Shown here one piece after another: positions 1 through 7,251 of a DNA stretch of 19,234 bases. The notes under the pieces are model-generated. The model was given only the letters and a program-made list of their open reading frames with translations, was not told the origin of the DNA and did not search any database. The DNA lies in NCBI GenBank assembly GCA_002392405.1, contig DGGY01000005.1, forward strand, positions 1 to 19,234. Reading direction: 5' to 3'. The stretch's first letter is position 1, and the number at the start of each line of letters is the position of its first letter. The DNA comes from Treponema sp. UBA3862 (GTDB taxonomy: Bacteria; Spirochaetota; Spirochaetia; Treponematales; Treponemataceae). The translations under genes were made by a program, and so were the position numbers.

Positions 1-825
1 GATGACAAATGGAACATGGACAGCCGAGACGCAGAAATCAAATTCCTTGAAGACCGCGGACTTGAAGTTCCTATGAAAAAAGACCAGTCATACTCACGCG
101 ACGAAAACATCTGGCACATTTCTCACGAAGGCCTTGAACTTGAAAAGACAGAAAATGAGCCGAATTATCCTCATATGCTCAAGAATACAACAGTTCCTGA
201 AAGTGCAGGTGAAGGTGAATACGTTACAATCGGATGGGAAAAGGGTATTCCTGTGAGCCTTAACGGTAAAAAAATGAACGGTCTTGACCTCATGCTCGAA
301 CTCAACAAAATCGGCGGACGCAACGGTGTCGGACTTGTTGACATCTGTGAAAACCGCTGTGTAGGCATGAAGAGCCGCGGCGTTTACGAAACACCGGGCG
401 GAGCTATCCTTTACTTTGCTCACCGCATGATGGATCACATCTGTCTTGACCGCGATACTTACCACTACAAGCAGCAGGTTTCACTCCGCCTTGCAGAACT
501 TATCTACGACGGAAAAGTTTTCACACCCCTCTATGATGCACTTATGGCATTCGTAGATTCAACCCAGCAGACTGTTACAGGCTGGACAAAGGTTAAGCTG
601 GTTAAGGGCCAGATCCGTGCTGCAGGAAGCGGTTCAAAATACAGTCTTTATAACGAAGACATTGCTTCATTTACAACAGGCGAACTTTATAACCACAAGG
701 ACGCCCAGGGCTTTATTACACTGTTCGGACTTCCTCTCAAAGTACGTGCCATGATGGAACAGAAAACAGGCGAAGGCAGGGCAATTACTGAAAGCAAAAA
801 CCTGAAAAAACGCCCGACAGAATAA
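1..825 (+). CDS. argG: Argininosuccinate synthase, C-terminal part (5' end outside the window)
   Basis: This is the downstream part of ArgG, which joins citrulline and aspartate with ATP to give argininosuccinate in cytoplasmic arginine synthesis. The frame is open from base 1 (it begins DDKWN), so the gene starts upstream; 274 codons are present, against about 400 residues in the family. Recognisable ArgG segments are SRDENIWHISHEG, the VPVSLNG-like stretch GIPVSLNGKK, the block NKIGGRNGVGLVDICENR, KSRGVYETPGG and the RHL-like FAHRMMDHICLDRD. The C-terminal part around residues 175-240 has the family's GxIRAAGSxSKYSLYN-like pattern. The gene stops at TAA 823-825 and is followed by palindromes and an intrinsic terminator, so it is the last gene of its transcript. 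The assignment is firm; only the N-terminal ATP-binding part is missing from view. Confidence 0.96.
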   Translation, partial: DDKWNMDSRDAEIKFLEDRGLEVPMKKDQSYSRDENIWHISHEGLELEKTENEPNYPHMLKNTTVPESAGEGEYVTIGWEKGIPVSLNGKKMNGLDLMLELNKIGGRNGVGLVDICENRCVGMKSRGVYETPGGAILYFAHRMMDHICLDRDTYHYKQQVSLRLAELIYDGKVFTPLYDALMAFVDSTQQTVTGWTKVKLVKGQIRAAGSGSKYSLYNEDIASFTTGELYNHKDAQGFITLFGLPLKVRAMMEQKTGEGRAITESKNLKKRPTE

Positions 826-827
826 TT

Positions 828-932
828 AAATCAATTTTGACATCCGTGTCAAAATTGATTTGACAGGAGCTGCGCTCCTGTCATCAGAGTGAATGCCAGG
901 GTGCCGTCCGTGGCACTTTACATCCGTGTCAA
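828..932. repeat. Cluster of three perfect or near-perfect palindromes with a 13-bp direct repeat
   Basis: Three hairpin-forming palindromes lie in a row after argG. The first, 828-861, has a perfect 15-bp stem (left arm AAATCAATTTTGACA) and loop TCCG. The second, 861-883, has a perfect 10-bp stem (left arm TGACAGGAGC) and loop TGC. The third, 901-916, has stem GTGCC/GGCAC plus one wobble pair and again loop TCCG. The 13-mer ACATCCGTGTCAA occurs at 840-852 and again at 920-932. None of the three is followed by a T-run, so they are not ordinary terminators; the real terminator follows. They may protect the argG mRNA 3' end or be a dispersed palindromic repeat. Function is unknown. Confidence 0.8.
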
Positions 933-933
933 G

Positions 934-979
934 AAAAGGATGCATCAGGATAAATTCAATCCTCTGCATCCTTTTTTTT
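934..979 (+). terminator. Rho-independent terminator of argG
   Basis: The arms AAAAGGATGCA (934-944) and TGCATCCTTTT (965-975) pair perfectly. An inner AGGA/TCCT pairing (947-950 with 960-963) extends the stem, and the T-run is 972-979. The placement after the argG palindromes and before the next promoter fits transcript termination. Confidence 0.9.
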
Positions 980-1012
980 ATTAAAAATTCTTTTTAATTA
1001 CTTAGTTTTTAA

Positions 1013-1020
1013 TGTATAAT
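1013..1020 (+). promoter_or_regulatory. Putative promoter of the chemoreceptor gene (TG plus perfect -10)
   Basis: A perfect TATAAT lies at 1015-1020 and is directly preceded by TG (1013-1014). No good -35 is seen; the T/A-rich 991-997 sits at the right distance. Transcription would begin near 1027 and give a leader of about 55 nt. That leader contains a short hairpin (GGCA/TGCC around loop CTTC, near 1037-1053) and a T8 tract at 1060-1067. Confidence 0.6.
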
Positions 1021-1082
1021 AGTAAGACAGTGAGGGGCACTTCTGCCTTTGCGGGAGTATTTTTTTTAACGGATGTGGCATC

Positions 1083-2912
1083 ATGAAGGTAATTTATACT
1101 TATAAGTTTAAGGTTATTGCTGCGGTTGCGTTTTTAATGGCTGTTTTATGCGGTGTAATAACATGGATGGGTATTATCGGACTTGAAACTGCTGCAATTG
1201 ATACATTCCTTCAGGAAGGAAAAATGATTGTAAAGGAAGCTTCTGACTGTATAGAAGTTAAAAAGTGGGAAAATCTTTCCTTAAGCCTGGATAAAACAGA
1301 TTCCTATTACGAAGATCTTAACGAATTTCTTTATGATGTCCGTGAGCGCTATAACTGTCAGTATCTTTATACCATGAGGCCTTCAGGTGACGGAATTCAT
1401 GCAACATATGTTGTTGACGGATCGGTTATAATTGATGAAGAAAATGAAGATTTTTCACCTCTTGGACTGGTTGAAGATATTACTTCATACGGGGATGCTC
1501 CCTGGGACTGTCTGAAAACAAAGGCAATAACCGCCAGCCGTCTTATTTATGATGATAAATGGGGCTGGAGTATTTCAGTTTATAAACCGATTATAAACGA
1601 GCAGAATGAAGCAGTAGGTTTTACAGCAGTCGATTTTGATGCAAACGCACTTCATAAGACAGTTCTTGTTCAGACTGCAAAAGTTATCCTGACAACTATT
1701 ATCGGTGTTATCATTGTTCTTGGAATTCTTCTTTTAATCTTTATACGTTTCTTTAAACATATGAACAGGGTAGTTGTCCGCATGGAAGAAATTTCAGGCG
1801 GTGGAAGTGACCTTACAGCCAGAATCGGTTACACAAAACAAAATGAAATCGGAAAACTTGCAAATGCCTGCAATCTTGTAATCGAGACCATTCAGAAAAT
1901 GGTTAAAACTGTTTCAGGTTCTGTAGGAAGCCTTTCTTCAAACAGTACGGAAATCCTTGAACAGAGTAACAAGATGGTTACTATGGTAGGTGAGGCAGAA
2001 AGCAGTATTGCCGTTATTGAAGACAAGGCAGAAAATCAGAAAGAACTTGTTTCAGGACTTACTTCGGAAATTCAGAATTTTAAAAATTCAATTGATATGT
2101 TCCAGAACCGCGTTGAAAAGCAGGTTGATGCTGTTAACCGCTCTTCAGCCGCAATTGAACAAATTACAGCAAATATTTCTTCTGCTGATCAGAATATTAC
2201 CCGTATTTCAGGTGAATACAGTGTAATCGTAAATGAGACAAACCAGAATCTTTCAAATCAGAAGGCTCTTTCTCAGCAGATTGCACACATTCAGAGTCTG
2301 GCATCTAACCTTTTTGAAGCAAATAAAATTATTTCAAGCATTGCAGGACAGACAAATCTTCTTGCCATGAACGCTGCAATCGAATCGGCACATGCGGGAG
2401 CTGCGGGTGCGGGCTTCTCTGTAGTTGCAGAGGAAATCCGTAAACTTGCAGAAACTTCTTCTGAACAGACAAAGTCAATCAAGACAATCGTTGCAGAAAT
2501 TGAAGGCGCTGTCGGAGATATGGTTGATTCTTCAAATAAGTCAGAAGCTGCCTTCTCAAAACTCGGCGAAAAAGTTGATACGCTTCAGTCTTCAGTTCAG
2601 GAAATTCAGCGCGGTATGAATGAACAGGCCACAGGTGCAAGGGAAATTCTTGACATGATGAAAGTCCTTAATGCTGCTTCAAGTGAGATGGCTGCTTCTT
2701 CTCAGACGATGAGCGATAAAACTGGTGAAATTGTAAACAGCATGCAGGAAATCAATACTTCTTCAAGTGACATTCTTGACAGTACAGGAAGCACAAGTGA
2801 AAAACTCCGCAACATTAAAATGTTTGCCGAGGAAGCCTCTGAAACTTCAGGCAGCAATGAAAAACTCGCTGAAGAAGTTACAAAGATTGTCGGAAGCTAT
2901 AAAGTAGATTAA
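1083..2912 (+). CDS. Methyl-accepting chemotaxis protein (transmembrane chemoreceptor)
   Basis: A membrane chemoreceptor that senses a ligand outside the cytoplasmic membrane and controls CheA through CheW. It has an N-terminal membrane segment (about residues 10-32), a sensor region of about 165 residues (35-198), a second membrane segment (about 200-223), a HAMP linker (about 224-277) and a long coiled-coil signalling domain. The conserved tip near residues 419-455 reads [19 protein letters not shown], then [15 protein letters not shown]. The sensor part has the [14 protein letters not shown] and [10 protein letters not shown] pattern typical of Cache-type domains, which suggests a small-molecule ligand, but the ligand cannot be read from sequence. 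The ATG at 1083 has a weak GGATG eight bases upstream. The gene is monocistronic, flanked by its own promoter and a terminator at 2948. There is no C-terminal CheR-docking pentapeptide; the protein ends KIVGSYKVD. Confidence 0.95.
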   Translation: MKVIYTYKFKVIAAVAFLMAVLCGVITWMGIIGLETAAIDTFLQEGKMIVKEASDCIEVKKWENLSLSLDKTDSYYEDLNEFLYDVRERYNCQYLYTMRPSGDGIHATYVVDGSVIIDEENEDFSPLGLVEDITSYGDAPWDCLKTKAITASRLIYDDKWGWSISVYKPIINEQNEAVGFTAVDFDANALHKTVLVQTAKVILTTIIGVIIVLGILLLIFIRFFKHMNRVVVRMEEISGGGSDLTARIGYTKQNEIGKLANACNLVIETIQKMVKTVSGSVGSLSSNSTEILEQSNKMVTMVGEAESSIAVIEDKAENQKELVSGLTSEIQNFKNSIDMFQNRVEKQVDAVNRSSAAIEQITANISSADQNITRISGEYSVIVNETNQNLSNQKALSQQIAHIQSLASNLFEANKIISSIAGQTNLLAMNAAIESAHAGAAGAGFSVVAEEIRKLAETSSEQTKSIKTIVAEIEGAVGDMVDSSNKSEAAFSKLGEKVDTLQSSVQEIQRGMNEQATGAREILDMMKVLNAASSEMAASSQTMSDKTGEIVNSMQEINTSSSDILDSTGSTSEKLRNIKMFAEEASETSGSNEKLAEEVTKIVGSYKVD

Positions 2913-2947
2913 AACTGCTTAAGCCTGTAAAAAATATCATCTCAAAA

Positions 2948-2988
2948 AAAAGAGACCGCTTATTTTTATTGAATAAGCGGTCTCTTTT
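2948..2988 (+). terminator. Intrinsic terminator after the chemoreceptor gene
   Basis: A perfect 16-bp stem pairs AAAAGAGACCGCTTAT (2948-2963) with ATAAGCGGTCTCTTTT (2973-2988), followed by TTTTAT. The upstream A-run at 2944-2950 would also serve as a T-run on the other strand, so the structure could act in both directions. Confidence 0.88.
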
Positions 2989-3006
2989 ATGTTAATTTAT
3001 TAACAT
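2989..3006. promoter_or_regulatory. Perfect inverted repeat before the phosphate/metal operon, candidate operator
   Basis: ATGTTAA-N4-TTAACAT is an 18-bp perfect inverted repeat ending two bases before the ATG at 3008. A weak promoter-like pair overlaps it: TTGAAT (2969-2974), 17 bases, then TTAATT (2992-2997). No Shine-Dalgarno sequence precedes the ATG. The position suits a repressor site overlapping the -10 region. The DtxR-type regulator encoded second in the same operon is an obvious candidate ligand, but this is inference. Confidence 0.5.
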
Positions 3007-3007
3007 C

Positions 3008-4669
3008 ATGTTGTTTAAGATAATTAATTTCGCAGGCAGCTTGTGTATCCTTTTATACGGCATGAAGCTGATGAGCGACGGAATTCAAAAGAGTGCAGGA
3101 CAGAAATTACAGAAAGCTCTTGCCTTTATGACAGGTAACCGCTTCCGCGGACTTTTGACGGGCTGTGTACTTACAATGATTATCCAGTCATCCGGGGCTA
3201 CAACCGTAATGCTGGTAAGTTTTGTAAATGCAGGACTTGTAACCTTAGAGCAGTCCGTCGGTGTAATTTTCGGTGCAAATATCGGAACAACAATTACTGC
3301 CTGGATAGTCGTATTATTCGGGTTTAACTTCAGTATAGAAGCTTTTGCCATACCGCTTTTCGGTATAGGCTATCTTTGTACAATCCTTAAAAAACGTAAA
3401 TATGAAGGCCTTGGTCAGGCAATAATGGGCTTTGGACTTCTGTTTATAGGCTTAGGCTGGCTTTCTGCAGCCTTCCAGTTCAGCGGCAGCGGAGAAGCCG
3501 TTAACTTCCTGGAGTCAATTCAGGGGTACGGTTTTATTTCAATAATTCTTGCTGCTCTTGCAGGCATGATTTTTACTGCGATGATTCATTCATCTTCTGC
3601 AATGTCTGCAATCGTAATCACAATGGCATATAACGGTGTTGTAAGCTGGGAATTCGGCGCTGCAATGGTTATGGGCTCTGCTGTAGGTTCAACAATTGAT
3701 GCGGCAATGTCTGCTGCCGGTGCTTCTGCAAATGCAAAACGGACGGCACTGGTTCATGTTCTTTGTAATGCCGTTACAGTTATTGCCCTTCTTATCTTTT
3801 TCAAACCTTTCCTTGCCTTTACAGACCTTTTAATACCAGGTGATGTTACTAAAAACGAAAATCTTATCTACCACATTGCAATGCTCAATACGGCATTTAA
3901 AATAATCGAAACAATCGTATTTATTCCGTTCACAAATCAGATTGCTGTTGTCTTAAGAAAAATTGTTCCGGACGATAAACCTGAAGATGAAAACCAGGAA
4001 TATAAACTTGAATTCAATAATGAACTTGCCGCAAAATCACCTGAAGGCTGTGTATTCCGTGCCCAGAAAGAAATTACCGCTTTTTCTGAGCGTGTAGTTG
4101 AAATGTACGATGAACTTCAGATGGGACTTGCCCGCTTTGATGCAACTTATCTTGAAGAACATCATCCGCGCATCATGTTTCTTGAAAATTATCTTGATCA
4201 GATGCACGAACAGCTTACAGCTTACCTTATAAAATGCCAGCACCTTCATCTTTCTGATGAAGCAAAAGATAACATTCAGCTCATGCTTCGTCTTATAGGC
4301 GAAATGGAAAGCATGTCTGACGGCTGTCTGAGCATTTCAATTCAGATTAAAAAGGCCCTTGAAAAGAACGTTAAGTTCAAGCAGGAAGACTTTGACCGCC
4401 TTATCCCTTATTTTGAACTTGGACGCCAGCTTCTTTACTTCATTCATAAAAATGTTTCAACTGTACAGAAACTTACTCCGGAGCAGTATCAGTTTGCCAG
4501 TGAACTTGAAGAGCAGATTGATACAGAACGCACTGAACTCCGCCGTATTGCACGACACAGACTTGAAGCGGGGGCTGATGTACGTACTGAGCTTTATTAT
4601 ATGGACATTATCCGTCAGATTGAAAAAATCGGTGACCGTTGTTTTGATGCAGCCGGTGATTTAAGATAG
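3008..4669 (+). CDS. Na+/phosphate cotransporter family protein with PhoU-like C-terminal domain
   Basis: An inner-membrane Na/Pi-cotransporter (NptA/YjbB type) that would move inorganic phosphate with Na+. Two inverted halves each carry a family signature: QSSGATT (60-66) with GANIGTT (89-95), and HSSSAMS (194-200) with GSAVGSTI (223-230). Hydrophobic helices fill residues 1-310. A soluble helical domain (about 355-553) resembles PhoU, as in longer bacterial members. The first residues (GSLCILLYGMKLMSDGIQ) match the family's usual first helix, so ATG 3008 is preferred to ATG 3062, although no Shine-Dalgarno is visible. It lies 19 bp upstream of a DtxR-family regulator and probably shares its transcript, an unusual pairing of phosphate transport with metal control. 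Confidence 0.92.
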   Translation: MLFKIINFAGSLCILLYGMKLMSDGIQKSAGQKLQKALAFMTGNRFRGLLTGCVLTMIIQSSGATTVMLVSFVNAGLVTLEQSVGVIFGANIGTTITAWIVVLFGFNFSIEAFAIPLFGIGYLCTILKKRKYEGLGQAIMGFGLLFIGLGWLSAAFQFSGSGEAVNFLESIQGYGFISIILAALAGMIFTAMIHSSSAMSAIVITMAYNGVVSWEFGAAMVMGSAVGSTIDAAMSAAGASANAKRTALVHVLCNAVTVIALLIFFKPFLAFTDLLIPGDVTKNENLIYHIAMLNTAFKIIETIVFIPFTNQIAVVLRKIVPDDKPEDENQEYKLEFNNELAAKSPEGCVFRAQKEITAFSERVVEMYDELQMGLARFDATYLEEHHPRIMFLENYLDQMHEQLTAYLIKCQHLHLSDEAKDNIQLMLRLIGEMESMSDGCLSISIQIKKALEKNVKFKQEDFDRLIPYFELGRQLLYFIHKNVSTVQKLTPEQYQFASELEEQIDTERTELRRIARHRLEAGADVRTELYYMDIIRQIEKIGDRCFDAAGDLR

Positions 4670-4688
4670 GACTTTTCGGAGGCTTAAG

Positions 4689-5051
4689 GTGTACGAATCA
4701 GGCGAAGATTATCTTGAAGCAATTCTCAGACTTCAGCAGGAAAACGGTTTTGTTCGTTCTGTTGATGTTGCAAACAAACTTGCTGTATCCCGTCCGAGCG
4801 TAAGCCGTGCAATGGGCGTTTTAGAAAAAGACGGCTATATTGAATTCAGTCTGGGAAATACCATTAAACTTACCGAAAAAGGACTTGAAAAAGCTGAAGA
4901 TATTTACGGACGTCATAAACTTCTTACAGTCTTTCTGCAGAAAATTACAGGACTTCCTGAAGATCAGTGCGAAGAAAACGCCTGCCGTGTAGAACATCAG
5001 ATTGATGTTGATGTTGTAAACGGCATTAAGGCCTGGTTAGAGAAAAACTAA
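4689..5051 (+). CDS. DtxR/MntR/TroR-family metal-dependent transcriptional regulator
   Basis: A cytoplasmic metal-responsive repressor of the DtxR superfamily: a winged helix-turn-helix (residues 5-65, recognition part SRPSVSRAMGVLEKDGY) followed by a short metal-binding and dimerisation helix region (66-120). It has no SH3-like third domain; at 120 residues it is shorter than MntR (about 142) and TroR (about 153). Candidate metal ligands are D7, E10, H76, C99, E102 and H103. D7 corresponds to the MntR Asp position, while the ACRVEH context at 98-103 resembles the Cys-containing DtxR/IdeR site. The start is GTG with GGAGG six bases upstream. It lies between the Na/Pi transporter and the metal ABC genes and is expected to regulate that operon, possibly through the inverted repeat at 2989. 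The true metal (Mn, Fe or Zn) cannot be assigned. Confidence 0.92.
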   Translation: MYESGEDYLEAILRLQQENGFVRSVDVANKLAVSRPSVSRAMGVLEKDGYIEFSLGNTIKLTEKGLEKAEDIYGRHKLLTVFLQKITGLPEDQCEENACRVEHQIDVDVVNGIKAWLEKN

Positions 5052-5065
5052 AGGAAAAGAAAAAT

Positions 5066-5788
5066 ATGGCACAGTTAACCTGTTCAAATTTAACTTTAGG
5101 CTATGAATCAAAAGTAATCATTAAGAATCTGAGTTTTTCCGTAAACGCAGGTGATTATCTGTGCATTGTAGGTGAAAACGGCTCAGGAAAAACCACTTTG
5201 ATGAAGACAATTCTGCGTCTTTTAAAACCCCTTGAAGGCAGCGTTACAACAGGTGACGGACTTCTCCCTGATGAAATCGGTTATCTTCCCCAGCAGACTT
5301 TTGTTCAGAGGGATTTTCCTGCAAGCGTAAGGGAAATTGTCCTGTCCGGAAACCAGAGCCGCTGCGGACGCCGTCCTTTTTATACTAAGGCTGAAAAAGA
5401 ACTTGCCATGGCAAATATGGAAAAAATGGGAATAGCAGACCTTGCAAAACGCTGTTACCGTGAACTTTCTGGCGGACAGCAGCAGCGGGTTCTTCTTGCC
5501 CGTGCCCTTTGTGCTACTCAGAAAATGCTTCTTCTTGATGAACCTGTAAGCGCGCTTGATCCTGCCGCCCAGGAAGAAATGTACAGCCTTATTTCAGACC
5601 TTCATAAATCAGGCATTACAATTATTATGATCAGCCATGATGTAGATTCTTCCCTCCGTTTTGCAACACATGTACTTCACATTGGAGAAGAAATATTTTT
5701 CGGAACAAAAGCTGCCTTTATTCATGAATCAACCTGCCCTGACTGCAGTGCACAGATAAAACGCATAATGGGGGTAAAGCTTCTGTAA
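5066..5788 (+). CDS. Metal (Zn/Mn-type) ABC transporter, ATP-binding protein
   Basis: The ATPase subunit of a ZnuC/TroB/MntB-like importer, acting at the inner face of the membrane. It shows Walker A GENGSGKTT (36-44), the Q-loop YLPQQ (73-77), the ABC signature LSGGQQQRVLLARAL (134-148), Walker B LLLDEP (155-160), D-loop SALD and H-loop H191. Residues 224-227 form CPDC, the Cys/His-rich C-terminal end often seen in zinc/manganese ATPases. The length (240) is normal. It starts 14 bp after the regulator, and the permease follows at once. The identity as an ABC ATPase is certain; the metal substrate is inferred from the permease and regulator. Confidence 0.94.
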   Translation: MAQLTCSNLTLGYESKVIIKNLSFSVNAGDYLCIVGENGSGKTTLMKTILRLLKPLEGSVTTGDGLLPDEIGYLPQQTFVQRDFPASVREIVLSGNQSRCGRRPFYTKAEKELAMANMEKMGIADLAKRCYRELSGGQQQRVLLARALCATQKMLLLDEPVSALDPAAQEEMYSLISDLHKSGITIIMISHDVDSSLRFATHVLHIGEEIFFGTKAAFIHESTCPDCSAQIKRIMGVKLL

Positions 5789-5807
5789 CCTCAAAGCGGA
5801 ATGCAGA

Positions 5808-6653
5808 GTGCTCATAAAGATGATAGACACCTTAATCCAGTATTTCAATTATTCTTTTGTTCAGTATGCTTTTATTACGGGAATCCTTATTTCCCTGTGT
5901 TCAAGCCTCTTAGGCGTTACCCTTGTATTAAAACGCTTCAGTTTTATTGGTGACGGCCTTAGTCATGTTGCTTTCGGGACAATGTGCATTGCAGGCGTTT
6001 TAAATCTGTCAGAGAGCATGTATCTTGTAATGCCGGTAACAGTTATATCAGCCGTGCTTCTTTTAAAATCAAATAAAAATACAAAGATTCAGGGAGACGC
6101 CGCAGTTGCGCTCATAAGTGTAAGTTCACTTGCCTTAGGCTATCTTGTAATGAATATTTTTAATACTTCGACAAATCTTGCGGGCGATGTATGTTCAACT
6201 CTTTTCGGTTCTACATCAATCCTTACATTAAAAAAGAGCGAAGTAATTTTAAGCGTAGTTCTTTCACTTATGGTAATTGCCGCCTTCATTATTTTTTACA
6301 ACAAGATTTTCGCAGTGACCTTTGATGAATCTTTTGCGCAGGCTGTAGGAACTCATGCCTCAATTTATAATCTTGTAATTTCAGTCATTATTGCCGTAAT
6401 CATTGTTCTTGCAATGAATCTTGTCGGCTCACTTTTAATCAGTGCGCTGGTTATTTTCCCGGCACTTTCTGCAATGCGCGTTTTTAAGAGCTTTAAGGGC
6501 GTAACAGTCTGTTCAGCAATAATAAGTATTTTCTGCTCGGTTACAGGGCTTTTAATTTCAATTCTTGCAGGAACACCTGTAGGTTCAACGATTGTTGCCG
6601 CAGATTTAGTTGTATTCATTATGTTTATTTTTGCGGGAAGGTTCATAAAATGA
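5808..6653 (+). CDS. Metal (Zn/Mn-type) ABC transporter, permease (ABC-3 family)
   Basis: The membrane channel of a ZnuB/TroC/MntC-like importer. It is a polytopic protein with about eight hydrophobic helices and the ABC-3 hallmark LKRFSFIGDGLSHVAFG near residues 42-58, where the cytoplasmic loop docks the ATPase. A second family stretch, LVGSLLISALVIFPALSA, lies near 205-222. The GTG at 5808 has GCGGA seven bases upstream; ATG 5820, four codons in, is a good alternative because family members often begin close to MxxxLxxxF. Its TGA overlaps the ATG of the following lipoprotein gene (ATGA), indicating translational coupling. No gene for the periplasmic metal-binding protein follows or precedes in the window. 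Confidence 0.93.
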   Translation: MLIKMIDTLIQYFNYSFVQYAFITGILISLCSSLLGVTLVLKRFSFIGDGLSHVAFGTMCIAGVLNLSESMYLVMPVTVISAVLLLKSNKNTKIQGDAAVALISVSSLALGYLVMNIFNTSTNLAGDVCSTLFGSTSILTLKKSEVILSVVLSLMVIAAFIIFYNKIFAVTFDESFAQAVGTHASIYNLVISVIIAVIIVLAMNLVGSLLISALVIFPALSAMRVFKSFKGVTVCSAIISIFCSVTGLLISILAGTPVGSTIVAADLVVFIMFIFAGRFIK

Positions 6654-7186
6654 AAAAGAGGTATTCTTCAGGGCAGTTTTTTGTTTCTGTTTTTGCCCTG
6701 GTTATTGCGCTTGCCCTTGCAGTAATTTCTGCACTTACTTTAACTTCCTGCACAAAAAAGCCTCAGCTGGATGAGCAGACTTTAGAAGCTTTAGAAAATA
6801 TTGACCAGGCTGCTTCTGCACATAAAAATGTTCTTCTTCCTGACGGTTCAACAGTTGATTATGATTTAACGGGAATGAATCCGAATATGATTTATGCGCA
6901 GGTTTTCAATCTGATGCTTAGTCCTGAAGAATATGAAGGAAAGACCTTCAGAATGAAAGGAAATTTTCTGCGCGTGAATGACATTGACGGTAAACCTTCC
7001 TGTGCGGTTGTAATAAAAGATGCGCTTGCGTGCTGCCAGCAGGGACTTGAGTTCAAGTATGATTTCGGCAGCAGTCTTCCGTCTGACGGAGATGAAATTC
7101 TTGTTACAGGCACCTTTGTTCTGCTTACAAGAGATGACGGAATATCATATACTTACATAAAGGCAGATTCTGCTGAAAGGCTTTAG
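6650..7186 (+). CDS. Putative lipoprotein with C..CC motif, coupled to the metal ABC transporter
   Basis: An exported lipoprotein: positive N-terminus, long hydrophobic segment (11-31) and lipobox LTSC with acylated C34. The mature part is about 145 residues. Residues 92-178 look like a small beta-rich domain (EYEGKTFRMKGNF ... GDEILVTGTFVLL) with Cys at 118, 128 and 129 (PSCAVVIKDALACCQQG). The CC and beta pattern recall the C-terminal domain of the YcgQ/TIGR03943 family, which is zinc-linked in Bacillus, but similarity by eye is weak. It overlaps the permease gene by four bases, so the two are translationally coupled. It could bind or deliver the metal in place of a ZnuA-like protein, or be an accessory factor; neither is shown. 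The protein family is not firmly identified. Confidence 0.82.
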   Translation: MKKRYSSGQFFVSVFALVIALALAVISALTLTSCTKKPQLDEQTLEALENIDQAASAHKNVLLPDGSTVDYDLTGMNPNMIYAQVFNLMLSPEEYEGKTFRMKGNFLRVNDIDGKPSCAVVIKDALACCQQGLEFKYDFGSSLPSDGDEILVTGTFVLLTRDDGISYTYIKADSAERL

Positions 7187-7251
7187 TTTTTTACAGAATC
7201 ACTTTTTAATTAAACGGATTTTTTTTAATATAAGGAGATGAATAAATCACT

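Noticed and set aside
94..465. Reverse-strand frame of 123 codons opposite argG
   Set aside because: It lies inside a clear ArgG coding sequence on the other strand, has no ribosome site and matches nothing recognised.
1021..1082. Known riboswitch (for example c-di-GMP-I) in the chemoreceptor leader
   Set aside because: The conserved GEMM sequence blocks are absent and the leader is too short.
7172..7192. Terminator after the CC lipoprotein
   Set aside because: The stem (CTGAA/TTTAG-like, about 5 bp with a wobble pair) is too weak to list, although six T follow; a break in the transcript here is not proven.
7205..7214. Palindrome TTTAATTAAA before the LEA-like gene as operator
   Set aside because: It is a short AT palindrome expected by chance at this base composition and has no second copy near related genes in the window.
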